The notes: generated by a model not told the origin, from the sequence alone. A stretch of DNA of 64,000 nt from Cricetomys ansorgei (GCA_026225945.1 JAMJFZ010000597.1:7086001-7150000); one strand, 5' to 3'; shown: positions 45,196 to 55,995, counted from the first letter of the stretch. Numbers and translations are program-made.

Positions 45196-45242
<47 letters not shown>
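45184..45242. repeat. (CA)n microsatellite
   Basis: CACACAGACACAGACAC leads into a perfect CA repeat running to 45242. Confidence 0.97.
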
Positions 45243-45246
<4 letters not shown>

Positions 45247-45635
45247 CTGCTTCTTGGATAAGAATCCCCCTTCCTGCTCTCCTGAGAGGACTTGTCTGCT
45301 TGGACTTCAAAGTAGAGTAACATCTCAAATGCCAAACAATACTGACTCTACTACACGCATTGTAATCAACTGTCATTTTAAACACAGGAATCATAGACAT
45401 AGCCAAGACTATGTTTCCCCTTTCAATTTCAAGTAAGCTGTAATCACATTTAAGTATTTCCTGACAAAAGATTCCCTTGTTGATAGCCTTGTTCCAATGT
45501 CACATTATCAACTAATAAAGGAATGGATATTTTATTTATGATTTTCATGTTACCTAAAGGATATGTTCCTGGAATTTTTTTTATCAACAATTCCTAATTC
45601 TCACTGATATAATGCATACACAAAAACTATAGCAC
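45243..45635. other. unique non-coding stretch
   Basis: AT-rich to the right. No recognised repeat or gene. Confidence 0.45.
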
Positions 45636-46160
45636 TGTATTAGCTGGGGGTACTCCAGAGGAACAGAATCTGTATAATGGATGTACTTATTAAAAGCATA
45701 TCGGTTAGCTCAGCTTACACAGCATTGTCTGGATATTCCAACAATGGCTGCCTCCACACTGGAGAGGCTGAGAACCCAGAGCTGCTCTGCACTGGAGGTT
45801 GCATGCCTCAGCAGTCTCAATCTGGCACTGAAGTCCTGGATGACTCCTGGAGAGCCAGTGATGTTAAGTCCCCATTGAAAGGCTGAAGAATCTGGGTTCT
45901 GATGGCAGCACAGGATGGCGGCAGCAGTGGCAGGAACAGAGTAGATGCATTTACCTGTAAGAGCTAAAAGGAAAACAGGCAAAAAGCAAAAGCTTTTTCC
46001 TTTGGACCTCTGTATCTTGGCCATCACGGGAAGCTGTTGCCCACATTTAGGGTGAGTCTGTCCACTTCAATTAACCTAATCTAGAAACCTCCACAGGTAT
46101 TCCCAGAGGATTGTCTCTTAATTTATCTAGATCTGGTGAATTTGGCAAAATTAACTATCA
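45636..46160 (-). repeat. MaLR-type LTR, antisense
   Basis: It starts TGTATTAGCTGGGGGTACTC and contains 'ccagaggaacagaatctgta'. It ends with 'gttgcccacatttagggtga', 'aattaacctaatctagaaac' and 'aaaattaactatca'. The order is that of an antisense MaLR LTR related to the one at 23590-23964. About 525 bp, possibly with some added sequence in the middle. Confidence 0.75.
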
Positions 46161-46410
46161 AATACACCTCTAGGGACAAGACAAACTCTGTCTTTGTTCC
46201 TGCTGTATATGTTTCCATTACGCCTATAAGCACAGATAGTAAAGACATAGCCCTTCAGAGGCTGTGTGTTTCTTCTTATAGAAGAAGAAAACCATTGCAA
46301 AGCCACCTTGGTAGACATGGGCCAACAGCAAATAACCATGGCCTTTGTGAGATATTAGCATGAAGTAATTGTAAAAGACTGTGACTAAAACCCAGAATAA
46401 TCAAAGATGA
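46161..46410. other. short unique spacer between LTRs
   Basis: No feature recognised. Confidence 0.4.
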
Positions 46411-46415
46411 TCAAG

Positions 46416-46934
46416 TGTTGTGTGACAAAACTTTTCTTGGGGAGATAGTATACAGATCTATTCACCCTAGTCAAGGGAACCCACAACAAACCACAGATAC
46501 CGATAAAATCCCAATGAGTTTTATTGGGCTTACTTACAGGAGGGGCAATGACTCAAGTACAGCTGCATCACCAGGGCCCACAGCATCATGGGTGACACTC
46601 ACAAAGCAGAGAACCTGGAGCACACTGTGCATCCTGCAGGCAGCTCAACAGGCTGGAGACTCCTATTTAGGTCTCTCAGTTGGCTTAAACCCTTTCCAGG
46701 CAGCTCGGCTGGTTTCTGCTTCCTCCAGGAAGCTGGTCTAGTCTTAGAGTCTTTGCAGCTTAGCATGTCTGAGAGGGACTTTGCTTTTATGGCTTATGCT
46801 GGCAGGGAGGGTCTTAGTAAATTTGGTCAGTTTTAGGGACTTCCTGAAGCTATTTTGAGTTGTTTATCTTCCTGCTTAATAAGCTTCCCTGTGGGGTGGA
46901 ATGGTTCAGTCTCCAAAGACACTGCTACACAACA
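46416..46934 (-). repeat. rodent solo LTR, 519 bp, with inverted ends and probable TSD
   Basis: Plus-strand ends are TGTTGTGT (46416-46423) and ACACAACA (46927-46934), a perfect 8-bp terminal inverted repeat of TG...CA type. AATAAA lies on the minus strand at 46525-46520, giving minus orientation with R-U5 at the left. The flanks tcaag (46411-46415) and ccaag (46935-46939) form a 5-bp TSD with one mismatch. I recall this as a known rodent repeat of RMER type, but do not assign a name. No internal region. Confidence 0.85.
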
Positions 46935-46939
46935 CCAAG

Positions 46940-47744
46940 GTAAGAATGATTTAGAAGAAACTGAAATTGTGGTGGCAGAATTCATGTCCACACTGGATGA
47001 CTCAGAAGGAGAAGAGGAATTGACAGAAAACAAGGCCACCTTTGTGAGAATGAATTGCAGAAGGTCTCCCAGAATTCAGAGTGGGAAGAATTCAGACGCA
47101 CTCCTGTGTCTGCCCCTTCATTCTGTGAGCATCACAGAGTATGCTCTTTCTCTACAGGGCCTTTGGCCTACCAAGGACATGTGAGACATTCATGGAGAGA
47201 GCTGGGGTCAGCGTGGGTGTGAGGCCCAGGGACCCTCCCTTCTGTTTGAGTTTTCTCTGCATCACAACAGAGGGACAATGATGAGAGAATGGGGCAGGCT
47301 GGAGGCAGAAGCTGGAGTCCTTCCCCATCTACCTTGGTCCTGGACAGAACTCTGAACAGTCTGAGAACTACAGCTTCTGACTAAGTCTCGTTGCCACAGA
47401 GTGGCATTTGCTGAAGTCGACAGGACACATTTCCTTTAGCGGTTTGCTGATTTGAGTGATAAATTTTAAATATTTAGACAAATGGTTTGGAAGGTCTCCA
47501 ACTCTTCTTACATCCCGGGGCCCCCAGACATGTTTGGGATATTTTTGCCTTCTGGCTCCACCTTAGGCTCAGGTGTGTGAGGCCCAGGACACCATACCAT
47601 TCAATAGCACCTTTGTAAGTGCCTTTTGTAAATTGACTGTCCTCACGTTGTTCTATTTTGAGTGGACCATCTGCTTCCTGTGGGAACACCCCACTGATTC
47701 AGCAGGTGTTTCAGATAGAGATGAGCTGTTTACCTCCCCCACCC
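46940..47744. other. unique non-coding stretch
   Basis: Several open frames of about 70-110 codons cross it (for example 46855-47184), with no identifiable domain. Confidence 0.4.
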
Positions 47745-47850
47745 CAACTCACACACACATCTCTTTCACTCACTCTGTAGTTACAGATAGCAAGATTGAG
47801 AGAGATGCTCAGGGAAGCAGAATAGCCCAGAGTCACTGTGGTAGTTAAGC
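47745..47850 (-). repeat. MIR SINE, antisense
   Basis: 'gtagttacagatagcaagat', 'agagagatgctcagggaagc' and 'cccagagtcactgtggtagt' match antisense MIR (acagatgaggaaac; gagaggttaagtaac; cacacagctagtaagt). Confidence 0.6.
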
Positions 47851-47852
47851 CA

Positions 47853-47854
47853 GT

Positions 47855-47892
<38 letters not shown>
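47853..47892. repeat. (TG)n(AG)n compound microsatellite
   Basis: About 27 nt of TG followed by about 13 nt of GA. Confidence 0.96.
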
Positions 47893-48476
47893 ATGGAGGT
47901 GCCAACTTGGCTCTTCTCACAGCTCAACTTAACTCCTGCCCCTGTTAGGACCCGGCTGACAGGAGCTCAGCCCTGTGTCTTCAGATGTCTGGTGGCCTAG
48001 CTCCAAATGCAGAGGGTGGGTCAGGATGTAGCATCTTCCCTCCAAGAAGACTGCATTTTCAGTTTTGCTCCCTTACCTCCCAAGACCTACGGGAAATAGG
48101 TCAGTATCCTCTGTAAGCTGTTCACGAAGCAGCTCAGATGAGAATCACAATAAAAATGTAACTGTGGTGCTGACCAGGCGCCACTCTTTCAACAAAGGCC
48201 ATTGTGTTTTCGTCAGTCATAACACCTTTGCGATGTATTCGGAAGGGACAAATCTCTGCCCGCCGTATACCACTCTCCAGCAAACCCACAATCGCGCTGC
48301 TTAATCCCAGGGATTAGGTAGTACTTAGATCACTTTCAAAGGCAGGTGACACTCTCATTTAGGAATTAAGAAATCCAGCCTCAAACTCTAGCCTTGGGTT
48401 AGTTTCTTTCTCCCTCATCCTTAGCACGGCTGACACTAAGATGGGAGAGGGGCGTGACGTGGTTGGTGTCCTCGTT
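47893..48476. other. unique non-coding stretch
   Basis: No recognised repeat or gene. Confidence 0.45.
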
Positions 48477-48866
48477 TCCTGTTGCTGTGACAAAATATTC
48501 CAACAAAAGCAACCTAAGGGAGAAAGGGTTATTTGGCTCCCAGTTCCAGGTACTGTCCATCACTGTGGGGAAATCAAAGCAACGGGAAATTGCAGCAGCT
48601 AGTCACAGGTAATGAATCCACCGTAGAGAGCAGACAGCGACGGATTCATGCGAGCATGTCGGTGTCGGGCCCACTTTCTCCGCTGTTCTACAGTGCAGAA
48701 TCTTCTGTTTAGAGAATGAGTGGGAATTTCCACTCATTTAACCCAATTAAGACCCCTCTTCACGGGCGTGCCCATAGCGCAACCTAATCCAGACAAGCGT
48801 TCCCTGAGACACTCTTCCCAGATGATTCTAGATTGTGTCCAGTCGATTTTAATACAACCCATCACA
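48477..48866 (-). repeat. MaLR-type LTR, antisense, CpG-rich
   Basis: Plus strand: 'cgtttcctgttgctgtgaca', 'aagggagaaagggttatttg', 'cccagatgattctagattgt' and terminal CATCACA. This is a nearly full-length antisense LTR of the MTE-like group. It keeps many CpG dinucleotides (for example acagcgacggattcatgcga) compared with the rest of the window. Confidence 0.88.
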
Positions 48867-49121
48867 GCTGATACCTCCATTTCCCCGCTTGGCTCCTCCG
48901 TGGTCCGTTCTCAAGTGGGAACGGGGTAGGAGAGAAGAGGGGACGGAAAGTGGGAGCTGACAGGGAAAGTGGTGTCTCGTCTGGTATCAGGCTCCCCTGA
49001 TCTAACAGATGTTTGCGCTGCTTTCTTTTCTCTGCTGGGGGACTCGTTCATATTTCTAACTTGAAGAGGCTCATAATGAGTCTTATCCCTACCGTGAGGC
49101 AGACACCTGCTGTATTAGCGG
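48867..49121. other. unique spacer between LTRs
   Basis: No feature recognised. Confidence 0.4.
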
Positions 49122-49470
49122 TGTTAGAGTCTGGATATGAAATGCCCCCCCAGGTTCTTGTGTTTGAATATGAGCTCCAGCTGGGAATTCTCTTGGGGAG
49201 GTTGTGGGGCCTGGCTAAAGGAAGTAGGTCACTGCAGACAGACCTTTGGATGTTATGCCAGGCCTCGTTTCTGGTCCTGTTCTCTGCTTAGTGTCCAGCT
49301 GCTGATATGACCAGTGGCCTTCTGCTTTAGCCCACAAGGACTGAGTGGCCCTCTTGTCACTCTCCCTCCACCATGATGGATTTGTGAGGCGGTGAACCAG
49401 AAGAAATTCTCCCTCCATCAGGCTGTTCTGTCGGGATTCTGCCTTAACAATGAGGAAAAGCAACTAACAC
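49122..49470 (+). repeat. MaLR-type LTR, sense
   Basis: Starts TGTTAGAGTCTGGATATGAA and has 'tgtttgaatatgagctccag', 'ctccctccaccatgatggat' and the 3' end 'acaatgaggaaaagcaacta' plus ACAC. The order is that of a sense MaLR LTR of MLT1/ORR type. Confidence 0.85.
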
Positions 49471-50105
49471 GGGCAGCACACCCTTTGCTCTGTAGACAGT
49501 TACTGTGACCCCAGAGCCTCCCGCAGTGGGACTCTCCCATGTGCTCCATGGAAAAGTAAATACCTTCTCCCAGAAAATTCCTAGCAAGGCGAGAGATCTG
49601 AGGGCAGGGGCATTGTCACAGCCCCCTGGGAAAGCAGGTGATTGTCTTCCTCATGCTCCCATCCTGCTGATTTCCCTGGGGTGCCTTCATGCAAGAACAA
49701 ATGAGTGTGTAGGCACATGTGTAGAGCGTGTGTGTATGTACAGGAACTCGTTAAGTTCTTGAAGTAAACCTGGCACTCAGGGTGGTGGTGGTGGTGGTGG
49801 ATGGAGAGCCCTCCTTGCCACTAGTATTGGGGAGGAGAAAGGACAGGACTGGGCAAATCCAGACTCTGAATGGTTAGTTAGCACAGTCACAGCTGAAGAG
49901 CTATTGATTCTTGGGGAGTTCTGGATTTTGGATGGTCCTTCAAGGCTGCCTGAATGGGAACATGTGGCTGGGCCTTTGTTTTCCTTCACTGATTGCTTAC
50001 TAGAGGGAGGAATAACTTCAGAGCAGTGTATTTTGATAGAATAGCAGTGCAGGCTTCTCAGTCCCGAGCAGGCAGCACCCAGGCAGCATGCTACAATGTC
50101 CACTG
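49471..50105. other. unique, with short (GGT)n
   Basis: (GGT)n lies at about 49783-49800. Otherwise not recognised. Confidence 0.5.
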
Positions 50106-50109
50106 CAGT

Positions 50110-50330
50110 GATGGGGTAGCAGCCAGGGACAGCGACGGCGCTCCCGACTCTGAGTGTGAATCCTGGCTCACCCTGTTCGGTAAATGACTTTTTGACACAT
50201 CCATTAGTTTCCTCATCTACAAACTAGAGAAAATGCTATTATCTACCTCAAATTTTCTGCTAAGAATTTATTGAGTCGATCCACGTGAAGCATTTGGACA
50301 AGTAGCAGGTACCTCATTAAAAAAAAAGTT
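50110..50330 (+). repeat. MIR SINE, sense
   Basis: 'gactctgagtgtgaatcctg', 'cattagtttcctcatctaca', 'atctacctcaaattttctgc' and 'ccacgtgaagcatttggaca' follow the full MIR sense order, including the core. Confidence 0.88.
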
Positions 50331-50436
50331 AGCTACTAACCTATGCTTCTTTACATATTTTCTGGTCTAAATACAAATCTGTTGCTGTGCCTTCACTGTT
50401 TGTAAGTCATGTTCCATGTTTATTCTAACCCTCCAA

Positions 50437-50485
50437 GCAATGAGGAAGAGGAGGAGGAGGCAGAGGAGGAGGAGGAAGAAGATTA
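50437..50485. repeat. (GAG/GGA)n tract
   Basis: A purine-rich trinucleotide-like tract, aggaagaggaggaggaggca and onward. Confidence 0.93.
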
Positions 50486-50582
50486 GAATTCTAGGTCTTG
50501 CATTTGATTTGCAATGAGAACAGCATAGAGAGCAGGTCAGACACTCTCCAGCAATCATCTTGGTGTCTGCATCTTTGGAGGC

Positions 50583-50945
50583 TGTCCTATTATTGTTCTA
50601 TTGCTGGGGAGAGACACCATGACCACAGCAACTCTTAGAAAGGAATACATTTATCTGGGGCTGGCTAGCAGTTCAGGGGTTTAGTCTATTATCGTCATGG
50701 TGGGAAGCATGGCAGAGTACAGGCAGACATGGTGCTGGAGAGGAGCTGTGAGTTCTACATTTGGATCGGCAAGCAGAAGGAAGAGAGAAAGCCACCAGGC
50801 CTGGCTTGAGCATTTGAAACCCCCAAAGCCTAACCTGGTGACACACTTCCTCTGACAAGGCCTCACCTACTCCAACAGCGCCACACCTTCTAAGAGTGTC
50901 ACTTCCTGTGGGCCTATGGGGGCCATTTTCATTCAAACCACCACA
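50583..50945 (-). repeat. MT-type MaLR solo LTR, antisense, with TSD
   Basis: Runs from TGTCCTATTATTGTTCTATT to 'cattcaaaccaccaca'. Antisense MT words include 'gagacaccatgaccacagca' and 'tgtgggcctatgggggccat'. The flanks gaggc (50578-50582) and gagac (50946-50950) form a 5-bp TSD with one mismatch. Confidence 0.92.
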
Positions 50946-50950
50946 GAGAC

Positions 50951-51407
50951 CCATCAGAAGGGGTGGTTCTGATGGCTCTGACTTGCCTCCTAGCTGGGAC
51001 CCGGGTGGGAAGTTTCTGAAAGTGGGACATAAATAAGACAAGATGGCAGGCACTGTTAGACAAATGAGAGTGCAATAGTTACAATCCTTGCTTCCCAAAT
51101 TGACTCAAACAAAGCCAGTGATACCGGGTTATGCAAAATAAGGAAATTCTCTCTTTCCCATGTAGAACCCTGCCAGGAGGCTAAACGATACAGAAGACAC
51201 AGCGACAGCTTGCTGTGCTCCTGACCCCATTATGCAGCCAATGCATTAAAAAAACAAAAACAAAAACAAAACTGTCTCCTTTGAAAACAAACAGCTATTC
51301 ATCATAGGTTCCTGACAAAAAGAACATGATGCTAGGATGCGTTTGTCTGTGTCGCTTGGCTCCTAAGGAAAGGTTGGGCCTGCCTTTGCTAGCTGCTGAA
51401 CATTCTT
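50951..51407. other. unique non-coding stretch
   Basis: An (aaaac)n patch lies at about 51247-51270. No other feature recognised. Confidence 0.45.
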
Positions 51408-51572
51408 GTTTATGTGTGTGTATATGCCATGGATGCATAGGTACCTGTGGAGGCCAGAAGAGGGCGCTGGATCCCTTTGCATCAGAAATCACAGGAAGTT
51501 GTGAGGTGCCTGACTTGGTCCTCTGGAAGAGCAACGAGTGCTCTTGACCACTGAACCATCTCCCCAGCCCCC
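51408..51572 (-). repeat. B2 SINE, antisense, with CTCF-like motif
   Basis: Ends 'ctgaaccatctccccagccc' on the plus strand, complement of the B2 head, with 'ggtcctctggaagagcaac' inside. 51454-51467 reads CCAGAAGAGGGCGC, close to the core CTCF motif that some rodent B2 copies carry. Confidence 0.93.
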
Positions 51573-51771
51573 AAGTTTTCTGTCTTGATTCCTTTATCAT
51601 TGCTATTGTGATCCAACTGGGTAAAACTTCTTCCAAGCATCACTTAGGTGACTACTGGGGTGGCATATGCTCAATGGGCTAATCATATCTGTGTCTGAAT
51701 ATAAACTCCTGTCGGGACACTGTGAACTCTGATAATACTCAGTTTCTAAAACAGCAGAACTTCAGGAGCTT
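51573..51771. other. short unique spacer between B2 copies
   Basis: No feature recognised. Confidence 0.4.
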
Positions 51772-51984
51772 ATATTTTTTATTTTAATTTATATGCATGT
51801 GTTGTACCTGCCTGCCTATACACACACTACATGTGTGCAGTGCCCATGGAGGCCAGAAGAGGGTGTAGGATCCTCAAGAGGTGCAGTTACCAGAGTTTTA
51901 AGTGGCTTCATGTGGGTTCTGGTAACTAAACCTTCTGCAAAAGCAGCAAAGAGTTCTTTATGACTGAGCCATCTCTCCAGCCCA
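51772..51984 (-). repeat. B2 SINE, antisense
   Basis: Ends 'tgagccatctctccagccc' on the plus strand. It contains 'gaggccagaagagggtgtag' and a T-rich antisense tail at the left. Confidence 0.93.
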
Positions 51985-52479
51985 GACCTTAATTTTGACA
52001 ATTACTTTTCAGTTGTCCTCCTGTGAAGGCAGCAAGGAGAACAATTAACTTAGCACCCTGTAAGGACAGCAAAAAGGTCACTCATTGTGTTGTCAACTTC
52101 CCATGTTTTTCTTCAAGAGACAGCTTCATGGTGACCCATTTCTCCACCCCGCACTGTGACCCCAGCCTCCCCCAAGCTGCAGAAAAATTATGAAAGCAGA
52201 GGCTATGCTCTCCTTAGGAGAAGGAGGTTATTTCTCTCCTTTTTCTGTCCCCTAGCTCTTGCTTGCCTGCACCCCATTTGAACCAACCTGGCCTTCCCAC
52301 AGTCACCGTAACTTCTGGGTGACGCTGTTTCCAGGATTCTTCTCCCTGTCCTTCAACTGCCCTCTTTTTACTCCTTCATTGGCTCCTTTTTCTGCTTACA
52401 CTTTGTTCAGAGATTCTATTCACAGAGGTGGCACCAGTTCAGCAGATAGATGTCTCCCCAGCTCTGGCTAGCACTCCTC
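51985..52479. other. unique or eroded L2 stretch
   Basis: The C/T-rich 52240-52470 may be a 5' extension of the adjacent L2, not assertable. Confidence 0.35.
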
Positions 52480-52760
52480 CTGAGGTTCTGTCAGGTCCTC
52501 GTGAAACCTTAGCTACGGCTTTACTTGTTTCCCACTAGATGTTTGCACAGCGTAGTACCCCCACCTCTGCTTTCCGACATTCACTGAAGGTCTGGTCACC
52601 TCTTGGATGTCTCCAAAGCAGCACAACTAAATTTACCATCTTTCTCCCCAAAAACCTGCTCATCTTCCAATGTCCCAGCCCCCGGAGACACTTCAAATGA
52701 AGGAGCGGGGCCGCCTTTCTCCTTTCTCTACTCTTCAAGAAATTGATGGATCACATCTTT
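52480..52760 (+). repeat. L2 LINE fragment, sense
   Basis: 'caactaaatttaccatcttt', 'ctccccaaaaacctgctcat' and 'cttccaatgtcccagcc' match the L2 interior (aactcatcatcttcccccc aaacctgctcct). Confidence 0.65.
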
Positions 52761-52805
52761 TAAATCTCATCGGGCCATGTTTACTTGGGTGACATCAACA
52801 TGCTT

Positions 52806-53040
52806 TACAAAGGGGGCTGGCGATGTTTGCCTGTGAAGGGCCAGACAGGCTCTGTGAGCGACACCGTCTCTGTCAAAACGAAAAGGAGTCATAGTAGATT
52901 TCTCAAGGAATGGCACAGCTATGCTCCAGTGAAATTTTATATTTAGATATTAAAATGTTAATTTTCACTTGTCATGAAATATTATTGCTTTCATCCTTTG
53001 GCAACAGAGTCAAATACTGCGTAACATCGCCGCTGACTGT
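52806..53040 (+). mobile_element. hAT-type MITE (old mammalian)
   Basis: 'gtgaagggccagacaggctc', 'cgacaccgtctctgtcaaaa', 'cacagctatgctccagtgaa' and 'attttcacttgtcatgaaat' follow the familiar mammalian MITE that opens with 'tgtaaagggccagata'. Ends eroded, exact family name not assigned. Confidence 0.75.
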
Positions 53041-53597
53041 GAGTGGCATGCACAGCGGTGTGTGGAGGTCGTGTAGAGGAGTGTAGACCGTCTGGATTTG
53101 TGCAAGTAGACTCATACATTCGTGTAACTAAACCACCTAAAAATGCATTTGAAACATATTCATCATTCAGCAAAGAATGACTGAGTTTAAAAATGCAAAA
53201 ATAGCTTTTGTTTGTGGCTCATAAGGACACAAGCAACGGAATGTGTTTGACTCAGTCTCTGTGTCTTACCACTGTTTACTCTCAGAGGTCATGGTATTGG
53301 TGGGATGCTCTCTGCCGTTTTGATTCTTCTGTTCCTCAGGCAGTTCTCTGATTTGGAGCCTTCTCCAACTAAGCAGGTTTGGCCATCTGCCTCTCAACTG
53401 TCTCTTCCTCCTAGGTATCTAAGGCAGTAAGAATCAGCAATCTGCCTGTCTGTCTACGTCTTCTAGGTTTGTTTGGGGGTTCTCTCCTCCTTGTGATCAG
53501 TGTGGTGAAAGCTGACCTGAGTTTGGGCTTTGAAGGAAGAATGGACAGTAAAACTTGACAGAATTCTTTACCTGCTTTGGCATATTTTTTTTAATCT
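53041..53597. other. unique non-coding stretch
   Basis: No recognised repeat or gene. Confidence 0.45.
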
Positions 53598-53599
53598 GG

Positions 53600-53633
53600 A
53601 GTGTGTGTGTGTGTGCATCCATGCAAGCATGCA

Positions 53634-53686
<53 letters not shown>

Positions 53687-53735
53687 ACATACATGTGTGT
53701 GCTTGAGTGTGTGCATGTGTGTTTGCCTGTGTGTG
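53600..53735. repeat. (TG)n microsatellite region
   Basis: (TG)n runs flank a GCATCCATGCAAGCATGCAA interruption. 53635-53702 alternates purine and pyrimidine without a break (68 nt). The overlapping open frames of 98 and 114 codons are translations of the repeat. Confidence 0.96.
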
Positions 53736-53907
53736 AATGCATGAATGGATTTCTTCCTGGTAACGTCAAGGTGCGGCTGCTGATGGCTGGAGAAAGGACT
53801 CTGGTAGGACATAATTTTTTTTTAATAAATAAATACCTCAAATCCTTGTAATATCTCTTTTAAATAATATTGTTATCCTTCCAATTACTCACACTAGGAA
53901 TATAATC
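53736..53907. other. short unique spacer
   Basis: AT-rich, nothing recognised. Confidence 0.4.
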
Positions 53908-54205
53908 TGGGCTGGGAAGATCACTCAGTAGTTAAGGTGCTTACCATGTAATTGTAAGGACCAGAGTTCAGATCCCCAGTAATTGCAGCCTTGAAAGATA
54001 GAGGCAGGGGGTCCCCAGGGCAAGCCACCCTGCTAGACTAGCCATATCAGTGAGTTCTGAGTTTAAGAGGCAGACCCTCCCCGCATCAAATAAGCTGGCA
54101 GAGCAATCGAGGATGATTCCTGACATCAGCCTGAGGCCTCCACATACACATATACATATACAGGTTCCCAAACACATGTACACCACACACACATGAAAAA
54201 TGGAG
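53908..54205 (+). repeat. B4 SINE
   Basis: 'gggctgggaagatcactcag', 'gtaaggaccagagttcagat', 'aggcagggggtccccagggc', 'ctagactagccatatcagtg' and a CA-rich end give the B4 order. Confidence 0.9.
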
Positions 54206-54809
54206 AAAATAGAAGCCCCCACTGACCATTTCTCAGTCTCGCACTCCCATACCCAACAGTCTCTCACTCCTGCAGCCATTCCTGCCACGCTGCCATCCAA
54301 TTACTCACCAGACCAGACCTTGCTCAGCTTCCAAGATCAGAGAAGACTGGAGCATTCAGGGAGGTACAGCTGCCCTGTTACTCCTTTTCAACCCCCACTT
54401 CTGATTACTTTGTAAAACACATCCAAAGAGGGGTGAGACCGTTTTGATTGCAGCGGGAACAGGGCAAATCTGGACTAGGGTGGCATAATACCAGAATTAA
54501 CCACAGATCCTAAACTGGCATAGGGAAGCCGTGACCACAAGACAGGGAAGTCAAGGGGTTCCCTTATAATTATAAAGAGAGAGAAGATGGCGCCCACAGA
54601 CCTGAAGGTGGCAATGAGCTCCAAAAGGAGGAATTGACTCCACACAGTAATAGAGATGCTTCATTGTGTGGTTCTGCACGCTCTAGAAATACAATAAATA
54701 TTGTCAGAGACTTAGTGACAGAAGTCCCTGCTCAGAACAAGCAGCTTTGCAGACAATGATGGAGAGGCTCCCAGGGTCTGAAGAGTGCCCCCTTTTTTCT
54801 TGTGTGTAC
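54206..54809. other. unique non-coding stretch
   Basis: No recognised repeat or gene. AAGATGGCGCC at about 54584 resembles a YY1 core. Confidence 0.4.
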
Positions 54810-54814
54810 CCACC

Positions 54815-55220
54815 TGTCTTAGTTGGGGTTAACTATTGCTGTGATGAAACACCATGACCAAAAGCTACGTAGAGAAGAAGGGGTTTGTTTCACTCACACT
54901 TCTGGGTAACAGTTCATCGAAAGCAGTGAGGGCAGGAACTCAAACAGGACAGGAACCTGAGGCAGCAGCTAATGCAGAGGCCAGGGAGGAGTGCTGCTTA
55001 GTGGTTTGCTCGTTCTGCTTTCTTCTAGAACCCAGGACCACCAGCCCAGGGATGGCACCACCCACAATGGGGCTGGGCTCTCCCCCATCAATCACTAATT
55101 AAGAAAATGCATTACAGGCTTGCCCACAGCCAGATCTCATGGAAACATTTTCTTAATTGTGGTTCCCTCCTTTCAGTTGACTTTAAATTGTGTCAAGTTG
55201 ACATGAAACTAGCCAGTACA
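54815..55220 (-). repeat. MaLR/ERVL-type solo LTR, antisense, with perfect TSD
   Basis: Runs from TGTCTTAGTTGGGGTTAACT to 'aaactagccagtaca' with 'accaccagcccagggatggc' and 'aagggg tttgttt' blocks. Sense is minus. A perfect 5-bp TSD, CCACC, lies at 54810-54814 and 55221-55225. Among the best preserved LTRs here. Confidence 0.93.
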
Positions 55221-55225
55221 CCACC

Positions 55226-55842
55226 CATCTGTTTAGAGGAGACTCACTCTGATCAGAGTTAACACCCATGCTGTGTCTTCTGTGTTAACTAACTTGCTCC
55301 CCATGTATTAAGCGGTGCTTACAAAGAGCAGGGGAGGCACATACCTCTGTCATTCGACAAATATTCCCAGATCTATTGGGAAACGAAACATGGTTCAGGA
55401 TAATCTTTCTCAGAGGAGTTAGCCATGGAATCTTGTGGAAGGAAAGGGGCTAGCCTGTATATTCCACCCCTCTCTGTTCTCCCTGGCTGACCTTGTCTCC
55501 AGGCTCTGCCTCCGGAACCGTCCCCAGCAGAGCCATCTTCCATTAGGCATATCTGAGCAATCCAGTCACCTCAGAGTCTCTCGTGGTAGATTTCCCCGCT
55601 GTCCACGAATAGAGTCACAGTGCCAACCAGGTAATCAACTCTTCCTGTGAGCTAGGTCCCCCGAGCTCCTCAGCACCATCTCTGTGTCCTTTCCTGTCTC
55701 CCTGGAGGTTTAGGAATTCCCCAGGGCTCAGCACCAAGCCTCCGCGCTGCAGGCTGTTCCGATGACCTCTCTATACCCAGCTCTAATGTGTCTCCGCTAT
55801 GACACAGCTCCCTTCATTTAAAATCTTTTTATCTCTGTTCTC
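55226..55842. other. unique non-coding stretch
   Basis: No recognised repeat or gene. Confidence 0.45.
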
Positions 55843-55995
55843 TAGTTGTTAAAATCCTTCAAGGTCAAGTCCGTCTCATCCATAAAAATACCTTGTTTTC
55901 TTGCAGCCAGCCTCCCTAAGCGCATGGCTGTCTTTGGTAAGCCTGTCATTCCTTCTGTCCTCTACCACGGAGCTCTGATCACACATTTGCTCAGT
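55843..55995 (+). repeat. possible L2 LINE fragment, sense
   Basis: 'aaatccttcaaggtcaagtc' followed by 'cagccagcctccctaagcgc' resembles L2 (ttcaggtctcagctcaaatg; gaggccttccctgacc). Weak. Confidence 0.4.

Noticed and set aside
45122..45406. Open frames rich in Cys-Val or Thr-His
   Set aside because: Translations of the (CA)n microsatellite.
53497..53851. Open frames of 98 and 114 codons
   Set aside because: Translations of (TG)n/(CA)n.
54575..54600. YY1-like AAGATGGCGCC
   Set aside because: A single short motif without a promoter or exon context.
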